The notes below the pieces were generated by a model. That model made no database searches, was not told where the DNA came from, and was given only the letters and a program-made list of their open reading frames with translations. Below, piece by piece: positions 9,639 through 16,822 of a stretch of DNA of 43,299 nucleotides. Source of the stretch: Enterococcus avium ATCC 14025 (GTDB taxonomy: Bacteria; Bacillota; Bacilli; Lactobacillales; Enterococcaceae); assembly GCF_000406965.1 (NCBI RefSeq), contig NZ_KE136363.1, positions 112,469 to 155,767 on the forward strand, read 5' to 3'. A program made the translations under genes and the position numbers. Each line of letters begins with the position of its first letter. Within the stretch, counting starts at the first letter, position 1.

Positions 9639-9670
9639 GAGGCTGGGAAGAAAGTTTTCTTTCCAGCCTT
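9639..9670. terminator. Hairpin after the MapZ-like gene
   Basis: GGCTGG and CCAGCC enclose an inner AGAAAG/CTTT stem. The run of T is on the minus-strand side (an A-rich stretch precedes it on the plus strand), so it is a better terminator for leftward than rightward transcription, although it follows a rightward gene. Confidence 0.5.
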
Positions 9671-9682
9671 AGTCATGAGCTG

Positions 9683-9691
9683 TGGTAAAAT
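9683..9691 (+). promoter_or_regulatory. Extended -10 promoter for cvfB
   Basis: TGGTAAAAT is an extended -10 (TG at 9683-9684, TAAAAT at 9686-9691). No convincing -35 is visible. Confidence 0.4.
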
Positions 9692-9760
9692 AGGGGAGAT
9701 AGTTAGTTTTAAATGGTGTGTAGAAAATTAGATGTAGTAAAATCAAAAGGAGCAGCAGGT

Positions 9761-10618
9761 ATGAATGAATTATTAGGTCAAGTTTTTACAGGCTTGATCA
9801 TTGATGAAAATGACATGATGTATTTAGTACAAAAAAATGGGGTAACGTTCCGTTTTTTGAAGACTGAGGATACCTCTTATAAAATCGGAGAATCAGTTGA
9901 AGGTTTTGGGTATGTGAATCAAAAGAAAGAGGCGATTTTTACCACAATAATCCCCCAAGTTCGGATTGGACATTATGCTTTTGGAGAAGTGACAGACGTT
10001 CGCAGAGATTTAGGTGCGTTTGTTAATATTGGATTACCTGACAAAGATATGGTTGTTTCTTTAGATGAAATGCCGAGTATGAAAGAATTATGGCCTAAAA
10101 AAGGTGATCGTTTGATGATCAGTTTACGTGTTGATGAAAAGGACCGGATGTGGGGTGTTTTAGCAGATGAAGCGATTTTTCATTCATTAAGCCGTTCAGG
10201 TACTGCTGAGATGCAGAATGAGAATAAAAAAGGAACGATTTATCGCTTGAAAGTTGCTGGTTCATATTTAATTACGGATGATTTTTATATTGGTTTTGTT
10301 CATCCCTCAGAACGTTATCAGGAACCACGCCTAGGAGAAGTCGTTGAAGCTCGTGTCATCGGTGTTCGTCCAGATGGTGTTTTGAATATGTCTTTGAAAC
10401 CACGCAGCTATGAAATGATCAATGATGATGCTGCGATGATTTTGACTATGCTGCAAAGAAATCCAGACCACTCATTACCTTATTGGGATAAGTCTGCGCC
10501 AGAAGAAATCAAAGAGGCGTTTGGAATCAGTAAAGGCCAGTTTAAACGGGCAATTGGTCACTTACTGAAAGAAAAATTGATCGAACAAAGCGAAGGTCAA
10601 ATTCGTTTGAAAAGCTAA
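9761..10618 (+). CDS. cvfB: S1-domain RNA-binding protein of the CvfB family
   Basis: A 285-residue protein matching the conserved virulence factor B family: several S1-like beta-barrel domains followed by a C-terminal winged helix. The S1-like repeats show as GQVFTGLIIDEN at the N-terminus, then FGEVTDVRRDLGAFVNIGL, then VVEARVIGVRPDGVLNMSLK. The winged helix ends with FKRAIGHLLKEKLIEQ. CvfB proteins bind RNA and affect virulence-gene expression in staphylococci; the precise role here is unknown. The ATG at 9761 is chosen for the AAAGGAG upstream; an earlier ATG at 9713 would add 16 residues that do not fit the family. Confidence 0.88.
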   Translation: MNELLGQVFTGLIIDENDMMYLVQKNGVTFRFLKTEDTSYKIGESVEGFGYVNQKKEAIFTTIIPQVRIGHYAFGEVTDVRRDLGAFVNIGLPDKDMVVSLDEMPSMKELWPKKGDRLMISLRVDEKDRMWGVLADEAIFHSLSRSGTAEMQNENKKGTIYRLKVAGSYLITDDFYIGFVHPSERYQEPRLGEVVEARVIGVRPDGVLNMSLKPRSYEMINDDAAMILTMLQRNPDHSLPYWDKSAPEEIKEAFGISKGQFKRAIGHLLKEKLIEQSEGQIRLKS

Positions 10619-10630
10619 TTGAGAATGTCC

Positions 10631-10659
10631 TTGCATAAATAAAGGTGATAAACTATAAT
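10631..10659 (+). promoter_or_regulatory. Promoter of fur
   Basis: TTGCAT (10631-10636) and a perfect TATAAT (10654-10659) are separated by exactly 17 bases. The -10 is overlapped by the first Per/Fur box. Confidence 0.7.
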
Positions 10660-10667
10660 AATTCTAA
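10653..10667. promoter_or_regulatory. Per/Fur-type operator 1, covering the fur -10
   Basis: The 15-mer CTATAATAATTCTAA fits NTANAANNATTNTAN at every fixed position. It overlaps the -10, so a bound repressor would block RNA polymerase. Confidence 0.6.
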
Positions 10668-10695
10668 GAAAAGCAGCAATTACTTAACTGTTAGT

Positions 10696-10710
10696 TTAGA
10701 ATTATTCTAA
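10696..10710. promoter_or_regulatory. Per/Fur-type operator 2, in the fur leader
   Basis: TTAGAATTATTCTAA is a perfect 7-1-7 palindrome matching the same consensus and extends one more base on each side. Its T at position 2 favours the PerR type over a classical Fur box (TGATAAT). It lies 43 bp downstream of box 1, in the transcribed leader. Confidence 0.65.
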
Positions 10711-10731
10711 AATAGATGAAGGAGGGTTCTC

Positions 10732-11187
10732 TTGAACGCAATCCTAGCCTTACAAAAGACCAAAAAGCAGCTCCACGATTCGGGATTCAAGTTGACACCT
10801 CAGCGCGAAGCAACTGTTCTCGTATTATTGGAAAATGAAAAAGATCATTTATCAGCCGAGGAGATATACTTTTTAGTAAAGAAAAAAAGTCCTGAAATCG
10901 GCTTAGCAACGGTTTATCGTACATTAGAAATTTTGACTGAATTGCAAATCGTCAACAAAATCAGCTTTGATGATGGTTTAGCTCGTTATGATCTTCGTAA
11001 AGAAGGAGCAGAGCATTTTCATCATCATTTATTGTGTCTTGAATGCGGAAATATTGAAGAGATTGAAGAAGACCTTTTAGGCGAAGTAGAACGTGTAGTA
11101 GAATCACGATATCACTTTTTAGTGAAGGATCATCGTTTAACTTTTCACGGCATTTGTCAAAGCTGTCAAGAAAAAAAAGAAGCGTAA
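10732..11187 (+). CDS. fur: Ferric uptake regulator Fur
   Basis: A 151-residue metal-dependent repressor that represses iron uptake when Fe2+ is bound. KLTPQREATVLVLLENE and EIGLATVYRTLEILTEL form the winged helix and match Bacillus Fur closely. The HFHHHLLCLECG segment, the metal-binding HRLTFHGICQSC and two CxxC pairs complete the family pattern. It is closer to Fur than to PerR or Zur because the region after GLATVYRTLE and the acidic EIEEDLL are Fur-like. The start is TTG at 10732, with GGAGG upstream. It is followed by xerD, the same neighbour as in Bacillus. The two operators in its promoter suggest autoregulation or PerR control. Confidence 0.88.
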   Translation: MNAILALQKTKKQLHDSGFKLTPQREATVLVLLENEKDHLSAEEIYFLVKKKSPEIGLATVYRTLEILTELQIVNKISFDDGLARYDLRKEGAEHFHHHLLCLECGNIEEIEEDLLGEVERVVESRYHFLVKDHRLTFHGICQSCQEKKEA

Positions 11188-11229
11188 GGCTTCTTGAGAA
11201 AAACGGATTAAGTTATAATTAATTTATAT

Positions 11230-11273
11230 AGTCCCTTGCAAAGATACGTGCTATCATTTCAAGGGACTTTTTG
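11230..11273 (+). terminator. Terminator after fur
   Basis: AGTCCCTTG (11230-11238) pairs with CAAGGGACT, with a 21-base loop and a following T run. It separates fur from xerD. Confidence 0.75.
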
Positions 11274-11300
11274 TTATGATAAAGCGAAAGTGGTGAGAAC

Positions 11301-12191
11301 ATGGATGAACAAATAACGGAATATTTGCATTTTTTAACGATTGAACGTGGTCTTTCAGAAAATACTCGTGTCAGTTATCAAAGAGACCTTCACCAGTATT
11401 TGTCCTTTTTGAGTGAACAAGGGGTCACCGAATGGCAGGCTGTTGATCGTTATATAGTTGTGGCTTTTTTGGCAAATTTAACTGAAGCTGGGAAAGCATC
11501 AACTACGATCACGCGAATGATTTCCAGCTTGCGTCGGTTTCATCAGTTTTTACGTCAAGAGCGTTACACGGATCATGATCCGATGCAACATATAGATAGT
11601 CCGAAAAAAGCTCAAAAATTACCTCAGACGCTTTCATTAGCAGAAGTGGAACGTTTGATAGCCGCTCCGGATACGACGACAGACTTAGGAATCCGTGATC
11701 GTGCAATCTTAGAAGTAATGTATGCGACGGGGCTACGAGTTAGCGAACTGATTGGTTTGAAGCTTGGAGATATCCATTTAGAGATGGGTTTATTGCAAAC
11801 TGTTGGGAAGGGCGATAAAGAACGCATTGTTCCTCTTGGTGATTATGCAATTCATTGGCTGGAACGTTATTTAACCGAAGTGCGTCCTTTGTTAACCAAG
11901 AAAACACCAAACGTAATGTTTCTATTCGTTAATAACCACGGACACGGGATGAGCCGTCAAGGGATATGGAAAAATCTGAAACAATATGTAATCAAGGCCG
12001 AGATCATGAAGGATGTCACTCCTCATACACTGCGCCATAGCTTTGCGACGCATTTGTTAGAAAACGGGGCGGATTTGCGAACTGTTCAGGAACTTTTGGG
12101 CCATGCTGATATTTCTACGACTCAAATTTATACCCATATTACTAAACGAAGAATGACCGAAGTCTACAAAGAATTTTTTCCACGGGCCTGA
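11301..12191 (+). CDS. xerD: Site-specific tyrosine recombinase XerD
   Basis: XerD acts with XerC/CodV at dif to resolve chromosome dimers. The 296-residue protein has the N-terminal SAM-like DNA-binding domain (ENTRVSYQRDL) and the catalytic domain. All six catalytic residues are visible: Arg146 (GLRVSELIGL), Lys170 (GKGDKER), His242 and Arg245 (HTLRHSFATH), His268 (LLGHADIS) and the Tyr277 nucleophile (TQIYTHI). The ATG at 11301 follows GGTGAG. It starts the run xerD-ribT-scpA-scpB-rluB, with gaps of 14 bp or less after it. Confidence 0.95.
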   Translation: MDEQITEYLHFLTIERGLSENTRVSYQRDLHQYLSFLSEQGVTEWQAVDRYIVVAFLANLTEAGKASTTITRMISSLRRFHQFLRQERYTDHDPMQHIDSPKKAQKLPQTLSLAEVERLIAAPDTTTDLGIRDRAILEVMYATGLRVSELIGLKLGDIHLEMGLLQTVGKGDKERIVPLGDYAIHWLERYLTEVRPLLTKKTPNVMFLFVNNHGHGMSRQGIWKNLKQYVIKAEIMKDVTPHTLRHSFATHLLENGADLRTVQELLGHADISTTQIYTHITKRRMTEVYKEFFPRA

Positions 12192-12205
12192 TAGGAGGAA
12201 AGAAA

Positions 12206-12571
12206 ATGCTTAGTCACTATCGAAAAAATCAACGAAAAATCGCAATGGGCCTTTTAAGTTTCCATGAAAGTTTGAAGGACCATCAGCACTTGCTAAAAGA
12301 AATTGATACCTATGAAGATAATGATCGTTATCAGCTTTATTGCTATTACGATGAACATTCAGATAATGTTCAAGGCGTCGTGGGAGTCAGCCAGCTTGAA
12401 GACCAAGAAATTGTTTTGCATGACATCAGCTTAAATCCTTCTTATCGAGGAGAAGGTGTGAGCCTAAAAATGATGGAAGAACTACAAGCGCTGTATCCAG
12501 ATCAAACAATAATTGGAACACCAGCAACATCTGCTTTCTTAGCGAAGTGGCAGAAACATAAGCGAGGATAA
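12206..12571 (+). CDS. ribT: GNAT-family acetyltransferase, RibT-like
   Basis: A 121-residue single-domain GNAT protein similar to Bacillus RibT: it opens with MLSHYRKNQRKIAMGLLSF and has the acetyl-CoA-binding strand and loop HDISLNPSYRGEGVSLKMM. The loop is R-G-E-G-V-S, so the last Gly of the usual R/QxxGxG/A pattern is a Ser. In Bacillus ribT lies at the end of the riboflavin operon just before scpA; here the riboflavin biosynthesis genes are absent but the link to scpA is kept. The substrate is unknown. AGGAGG precedes the ATG. Confidence 0.7.
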   Translation: MLSHYRKNQRKIAMGLLSFHESLKDHQHLLKEIDTYEDNDRYQLYCYYDEHSDNVQGVVGVSQLEDQEIVLHDISLNPSYRGEGVSLKMMEELQALYPDQTIIGTPATSAFLAKWQKHKRG

Positions 12572-12572
12572 A

Positions 12573-13319
12573 ATGGAGACAATCAGTTTAAAATTAGATG
12601 TTTTTGAAGGGCCATTGGATTTATTACTGCACTTGATTCAGCAATTGGAAATTGATATTTATGATATTCCGATAGCAGCAGTTACAGAACAATATATGAA
12701 TTTTATCCACGCCATGAAGACATTGGAATTAGAAGTGGCCGGTGAATATTTGGTTATGGCCGCAACCTTAATGTCAATCAAAAGTCAGATGCTTTTGCCT
12801 AAGCCTGAGGTGGCATTTGAGTATGATGACGAAGAAGGAGAAGATCCACGAGACGCTCTAGTTCAGCAACTTTTAGAATACCGAAAATATAAGTATGCTG
12901 CTTCGGTATTGTCGGAAAAGGAAGAAGAGCGTAGCTTGTTTTATACAAAAGCCCCCATGGATCTTTCCGAATATGAGGAAGAAATCTTACCTTTACCGAA
13001 AAATCAATTGAATACCATCGATCTCTTTTTAGCCTTGCATGATGTTTTACAACGAAAGAAAAGAAATCAGACAATCGAAACAACTGTAACCGCCGAGACG
13101 ATTACGGTTGACCAAAAAGTGAATGAGATTGGTCGTCGATTAGAAAAATTATCTGAGAATGAAGGCTTACCACTAGAGTCTTTTTTTGTGCAGTATACCA
13201 AGGATGAAATGATCACAACTTTTATGGCGTTGTTGGAATTGATGAAAAAAGGTCAAGCTACTGCAACTCAGGAAGAAACATACGCACCAATTTTGATTTT
13301 TAAAGGAGTCATTGTATGA
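12573..13319 (+). CDS. scpA: Segregation and condensation protein ScpA
   Basis: ScpA is the kleisin that bridges the SMC heads in the bacterial condensin complex. The family signature is at the start: LDVFEGPLDLLLHLIQQLEIDIYDI. Helical segments EYLVMAATLMSIKSQMLLP and a C-terminal winged helix follow. Length, 248 aa, is normal. It starts one base after the ribT stop and its last codons overlap the scpB start (ATGA), so ScpA and ScpB are translationally coupled. Confidence 0.95.
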   Translation: METISLKLDVFEGPLDLLLHLIQQLEIDIYDIPIAAVTEQYMNFIHAMKTLELEVAGEYLVMAATLMSIKSQMLLPKPEVAFEYDDEEGEDPRDALVQQLLEYRKYKYAASVLSEKEEERSLFYTKAPMDLSEYEEEILPLPKNQLNTIDLFLALHDVLQRKKRNQTIETTVTAETITVDQKVNEIGRRLEKLSENEGLPLESFFVQYTKDEMITTFMALLELMKKGQATATQEETYAPILIFKGVIV

Positions 13320-13897
13320 ATCAATTAAGCCAGATTGAAGCGATGCTTTTTGTGGTAGGTGAAGAAGGGATTAGTTTAGAAGAACTGGCCTTTACTTTAA
13401 AACGCCCCACTCCAGAAATCTATCAAAACATTATAGATCTGAAGGAATCATATGAAACGAATGCTGCTTCCGCATTAACTTTGTTAGAGGTTGGAAATCA
13501 CTTTGTTTTAAGCACGAAAAAGGAGTTTGCTCCTTTGTTAAAAGAGTTTGCACGTTCTCCAATGGCTAACCGTTTAAGTCAAGCAGCTCTTGAAACACTC
13601 TCGATCATTGCTTACAAACAGCCAGTGACACGATCAGAAATTGATGAACTGCGCGGGGTACAATCAAGCGGAGCAGTTCAAACATTAGTAGCACGACAGC
13701 TGATCGAAGAAAAAGGGCGTGTTGATGGTCCGGGTCGTGCAATTTTATATGGAACCAGCGCTTATTTCATGGACTATTTTGGATTAAAAGATATGGAAGA
13801 ACTGCCGGATGTACAAAAGATGGAAGCAGATCTAGCTGATGAGGATGAACCATTAGATTTATTTTATGATCGCTTTAAAGAAGAGGATGGACAATAA
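13316..13897 (+). CDS. scpB: Segregation and condensation protein ScpB
   Basis: ScpB is the dimeric winged-helix partner that binds ScpA in the SMC condensin. Family features are the opening QIEAMLFVVGEEGISLEELA and the second winged helix around ALETLSIIAYKQPVTRSEIDELRG. The 193 residues end in an acidic tail. It overlaps scpA by four bases, and rluB begins directly after its TAA. Confidence 0.95.
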   Translation: MNQLSQIEAMLFVVGEEGISLEELAFTLKRPTPEIYQNIIDLKESYETNAASALTLLEVGNHFVLSTKKEFAPLLKEFARSPMANRLSQAALETLSIIAYKQPVTRSEIDELRGVQSSGAVQTLVARQLIEEKGRVDGPGRAILYGTSAYFMDYFGLKDMEELPDVQKMEADLADEDEPLDLFYDRFKEEDGQ

Positions 13898-14614
13898 ATG
13901 GAAAGATTACAAAAGGTTATCGCCCACGCAGGAATTGCATCGCGTCGCAAAGCTGAAGAGTATATTACTGGCGGTCGGGTTAAAGTAAATGGTGAGGTTA
14001 TAAAGGAGCTTGGAACAAAAGTAGGTAAGAAAGATATTGTCGAAGTTGATGGTGTACCAATCTATCAAGAGGAGCCCGTGTATTATTTATTTTATAAGCC
14101 TCGCGGTGTAATCTCAGCCGTTAGTGATGATAAAAACCGAAAAGTTGTGACAGACTATTTTGCAGCTGTTCCAGAAAGAATTTATCCTGTGGGACGTTTG
14201 GATTATGATACGTCGGGTATTTTAATTCTTACGAATGATGGTGACTTTTCACAACGATTAGCTCATCCAAAGCACCAAATCGACAAGGTGTATGTAGCTA
14301 AAGTAAAAGGATACGCAGAGAAAAGAGCTCTTTTACCATTGACCAAAGGTATCCGCATTGAGGGAAAGAAAACAGCACCGGCTCGTTTTGAAATCCTTTC
14401 AGCAGATAAAAAAGCCGAAACAAGTATCGTTGAATTAACGATCCACGAAGGCCGAAACCACCAAGTCAAAAACATGTTAGCAGCAGTTGGTTTGCCGGTT
14501 CAGAAATTAAAGCGAGAACGTTATGGTGATTTAACTTTACAGGGATTGCGTCCTGGAGAGTATCGTCGTTTAAATACAAAAGAAATCAATACGTTGTTGA
14601 ATCAGTCAAAATAG
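13898..14614 (+). CDS. rluB: 23S rRNA pseudouridine synthase RluB
   Basis: A 238-residue RsuA/RluB-type pseudouridine synthase that modifies 23S rRNA helix 89. It has an N-terminal S4 RNA-binding domain (residues 1-48, LQKVIAHAGIASRRKAEE) and a catalytic domain with GRLDYDTSGILILTNDG, where Asp102 is the catalytic residue. HEGRNHQVKNM is the second conserved motif. The ATG follows the scpB stop with no gap. The scpA-scpB-rluB order is common in Firmicutes. Confidence 0.93.
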   Translation: MERLQKVIAHAGIASRRKAEEYITGGRVKVNGEVIKELGTKVGKKDIVEVDGVPIYQEEPVYYLFYKPRGVISAVSDDKNRKVVTDYFAAVPERIYPVGRLDYDTSGILILTNDGDFSQRLAHPKHQIDKVYVAKVKGYAEKRALLPLTKGIRIEGKKTAPARFEILSADKKAETSIVELTIHEGRNHQVKNMLAAVGLPVQKLKRERYGDLTLQGLRPGEYRRLNTKEINTLLNQSK

Positions 14615-14626
14615 AAAATCATTTAC

Positions 14627-14655
14627 TTGTTTTTTGAAAGTAAACTTGTTATAGT
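14627..14655 (+). promoter_or_regulatory. Candidate promoter for the FMN riboswitch and ribU
   Basis: TTGTTT (14627-14632) and TATAGT (14650-14655) are spaced by 17 bases and lie about 30 bp before the aptamer. Confidence 0.5.
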
Positions 14656-14682
14656 TAATTCACAATAAAAAAATAATTTATG

Positions 14683-14806
14683 GTTCGTCTTCAGGGGCAG
14701 GGTGAAAATCCCGACCGGCGGTGATAGTCCGCGAACTGCGCAAGCAGCCGAATCGGTGAGATTCCGATACCGACAGTACAGTCTGGATAAAGAAGATAGA
14801 GCTTAT
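14683..14806 (+). promoter_or_regulatory. FMN riboswitch (RFN element)
   Basis: The RFN aptamer is plain: it opens with TTCAGGGGCAGGGTGAAA and continues with the conserved ATCCCGACCGGCGGTGATAG, GTCCGCGA, an AATCGGTGAGATTCCGAT hairpin and the closing ACCGACAGTACAGTCTGGAT. It binds flavin mononucleotide and, with the terminator just downstream, should switch ribU off when FMN is plentiful. Confidence 0.95.
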
Positions 14807-14828
14807 TTGAGTGAGATTGTATTCAAGT

Positions 14829-14864
14829 AACTCTATGCTTTTTTCTGAAGCATAGAGTTTTTTT
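14829..14864 (+). terminator. Riboswitch expression-platform terminator
   Basis: AACTCTATGC (14829-14838) pairs with GCATAGAGTT (14850-14859), followed by a T run. It sits between the FMN aptamer and ribU and would form in the ligand-bound state. Confidence 0.85.
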
Positions 14865-14922
14865 GTGTCAAGGTCTGGCTCAAATGGTTCGTTGAAGATG
14901 ATTCCGAAACGGAGGATTTCAT

Positions 14923-15516
14923 ATGAAGAACTTACGGTTACAAAAAATGACGGCAGTGGCAGTGGCAGCAGCAATGGGATTAATTTTACAACTTATCGCA
15001 TTTCCCATTCTCCCTATGTTTCCTTTTCTAAAGTTAGACTTTAGCGATATTCCAGTGTTGATTAATATGTTTATCTTTGGACCATTAACGGGGATTGCAA
15101 CAGCTTTTATTCGTTCATTGCTGCATTTGACAATGACCGGTTTTTCGATCGATAATTTAATTGGAGACTTTGCTAGTTTCTTCGCCTCAACTTTATATAC
15201 CTTACCGATTTTTCTAATGTTTAGAAAAAGAACAACTTCGAAACGGATTTTAGGTTTAGGATTAGGTATCTTGGCGATGACGATTTTTATGAGTATTGCA
15301 AATTACTTTGTGATTACGCCGCTTTATTTGAAGGCATTTGGACTTTCAGCCGGACAAATGCTAGGAATGGGATTAGGACGCTATATTTTAGTAGGGATTG
15401 TTCCATTCAATATTCTTAAAGGTATATCTGTCAGCGGTGTTTTCTTAGTCTTACACGCCAAGTTATTACCGTGGTTATCGAAAAAGACGATGACCTCGCA
15501 ACATCATTCAGTATAA
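14923..15516 (+). CDS. ribU: Riboflavin ECF transporter S component RibU
   Basis: Membrane substrate-binding subunit of the energy-coupling-factor riboflavin importer. It has about six hydrophobic helices in 197 residues and the family segment FLKLDFSDIPVLINMFIFGP near residue 40, with ILKGISVSG near the end. The FMN riboswitch directly upstream confirms the substrate. The shared ECF ATPases and T subunit are not in the window, as expected for group II ECF systems. The start ATG follows GGAGG. Without riboflavin biosynthesis genes in view, import may be the main source of flavin, although that cannot be concluded from one window. Confidence 0.95.
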   Translation: MKNLRLQKMTAVAVAAAMGLILQLIAFPILPMFPFLKLDFSDIPVLINMFIFGPLTGIATAFIRSLLHLTMTGFSIDNLIGDFASFFASTLYTLPIFLMFRKRTTSKRILGLGLGILAMTIFMSIANYFVITPLYLKAFGLSAGQMLGMGLGRYILVGIVPFNILKGISVSGVFLVLHAKLLPWLSKKTMTSQHHSV

Positions 15517-15522
15517 GTAAAA

Positions 15523-15553
15523 AATCTCAGACAAAATTGTCTGAGATTTTTTT
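15523..15553. terminator. Bidirectional terminator between ribU and fer
   Basis: AATCTCAGAC and GTCTGAGATT form a perfect 10-bp stem with a 6-base loop. T runs follow on both strands, which suits the convergent ribU and fer genes. Confidence 0.85.
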
Positions 15554-15597
15554 GAAATTTGCTTGTTTTCGTGTACTTTTTTTAAAGTATGTTATCA

Positions 15598-15807
15598 TTA
15601 ATTTTGATATAAGATAGCATGAGACGGGCATCGTTTGGCTGACTGAATAACCGCCGCTTGTTGATCTTCAGGGATAAACTCGTGATTGGCTTCAGGCTCT
15701 CCAACAAATAGGACGAGACCGGCGTCAGTATAATCAAATATTTCTGGAGCGATCGTTTGGCATAACCCGCAAGCGATACAGCGCTCAGGAATGATTTCGC
15801 ATTTCAT
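15598..15807 (-). CDS. fer: Small [4Fe-4S] ferredoxin
   Basis: A 69-residue ferredoxin with one cluster: CIACGLC supplies Cys10, Cys13 and Cys16, and the fourth ligand is the Cys of KRCPSHAI near the C-terminus. It is a cytoplasmic one-electron carrier; the partner is not evident here. ATG at 15807 is chosen because GGAAGGTG lies just upstream, while an outer GTG would start inside that site. It is divergent from ypbB-recQ with only 28 bp between start codons, the arrangement also seen in Bacillus (fer / ypbB-recQ). Confidence 0.88.
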   Translation of the reverse strand: MKCEIIPERCIACGLCQTIAPEIFDYTDAGLVLFVGEPEANHEFIPEDQQAAVIQSAKRCPSHAILYQN

Positions 15808-15835
15808 TTTTTCACCTTCCACAGGAGATTTTACT

Positions 15836-16822
15836 ATGACTTTTTTTATTCTAACGTTATTTCAATCTGGCTACAAGATAAGAACCTCGACTTTGTATCA
15901 TTTATTGGTCGGAAAGCGAACAAGTTCTGTCTTGCTGCACGGTTTTTTTTATCATAATTTAATTTATTTAGGAGCGCTGCCAAATTTACAGGATGCTGAC
16001 TTTCAGAGAGAACTTAAGAAATTAGTTGCTGCTGATTGGATTATCATCGATAAAGGCTTTGGGATGCTGACCTCTCGAGGCAAGAGGCAATTAGCTGAAA
16101 GAAAGTATGATCTTAATGGATTGGATAATTTACGTTATGGTCGCACACGGGAGAATTCTTGGCAACTGCTTCTATTTGCGGTGCAGGTCATTAGTCATTT
16201 ATCTTATGGTAAAAAAGAATACATACCAATTGAAAATCGACCTTTCTATTTACAGCAGATCAAAAAATGGTTGGTGGGTTCTGGGCCAAATTTAGTCAAA
16301 CACTTCCAGCAAGAATTACTGACGATTTTTCAACAATTGCCTTCTAAAGAAGCTGATTTTTTAGCTAATCAGTTTTCTGGCTATGATTTTCAAGGGAAGA
16401 CAGCCTTTCAATTATTACCTGAAAAATATCAAAATACTCCATGGGATCAACTTTTTCGACAGCATGCAATTGATCTTTTTTTGGCTCAGGTTAAAAAAGG
16501 AGAGCTGGCTAGATTATTATCAGCGTTGGATCAGCAGAATCTTAATAAAAGTATGTTGAAAACCAGAGAATACTTTCTAGCTGGTAAAACAGAAGCTGAA
16601 ATTTTACGACTTCGACATTTAAAGCAAGGTACGATTAATGATCATTTTATTGAATGGGCTTTGCTAGAGAAAGCATTTCCCTTTGAACGTTTCGAGCTGC
16701 TTGAATTTAACCAGTTAAGCAGTGAAGAGGTACTAGATCAACGATACCAAGAGTATGACATACCGTATTTAAATTTTCGTTTGTCACAAATTTATTATTT
16801 GAGGGAAAAACAATGGACTTAA
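15836..16822 (+). CDS. ypbB: Helix-turn-helix protein YpbB
   Basis: A 328-residue protein resembling Bacillus YpbB, the companion of a RecQ helicase. Visible features are an N-terminal stretch with GKRTSSVLLHGFFYHNL and a C-terminal helix-turn-helix of the type seen in RecQ and RQC-associated proteins: REYFLAGKTEAEILRLRH followed by LKQGTINDHFIEWALL. It has no catalytic motif that I recognise. AGGAG precedes the ATG at 15836. Its last 10 bases overlap recQ, so the two are coupled, and YpbB may supply the nucleic-acid-binding part missing from the short RecQ. That last point is inference. Confidence 0.8.
   Translation: MTFFILTLFQSGYKIRTSTLYHLLVGKRTSSVLLHGFFYHNLIYLGALPNLQDADFQRELKKLVAADWIIIDKGFGMLTSRGKRQLAERKYDLNGLDNLRYGRTRENSWQLLLFAVQVISHLSYGKKEYIPIENRPFYLQQIKKWLVGSGPNLVKHFQQELLTIFQQLPSKEADFLANQFSGYDFQGKTAFQLLPEKYQNTPWDQLFRQHAIDLFLAQVKKGELARLLSALDQQNLNKSMLKTREYFLAGKTEAEILRLRHLKQGTINDHFIEWALLEKAFPFERFELLEFNQLSSEEVLDQRYQEYDIPYLNFRLSQIYYLREKQWT
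15848..15876 (-). promoter_or_regulatory. Candidate fer promoter inside the ypbB coding sequence
   Basis: On the minus strand TTGTAG (15876-15871) and TAGAAT (15853-15848) are separated by 17 bases. This lies over ypbB codons 5 to 14 and would start fer transcripts near 15841. Confidence 0.5.

Noticed and set aside
10732-11187. PerR instead of Fur
   Set aside because: The protein follows Fur in nearly every block (QREATVLVLLENE, GLATVYRTLE, HFHHH); only the operators look PerR-like.
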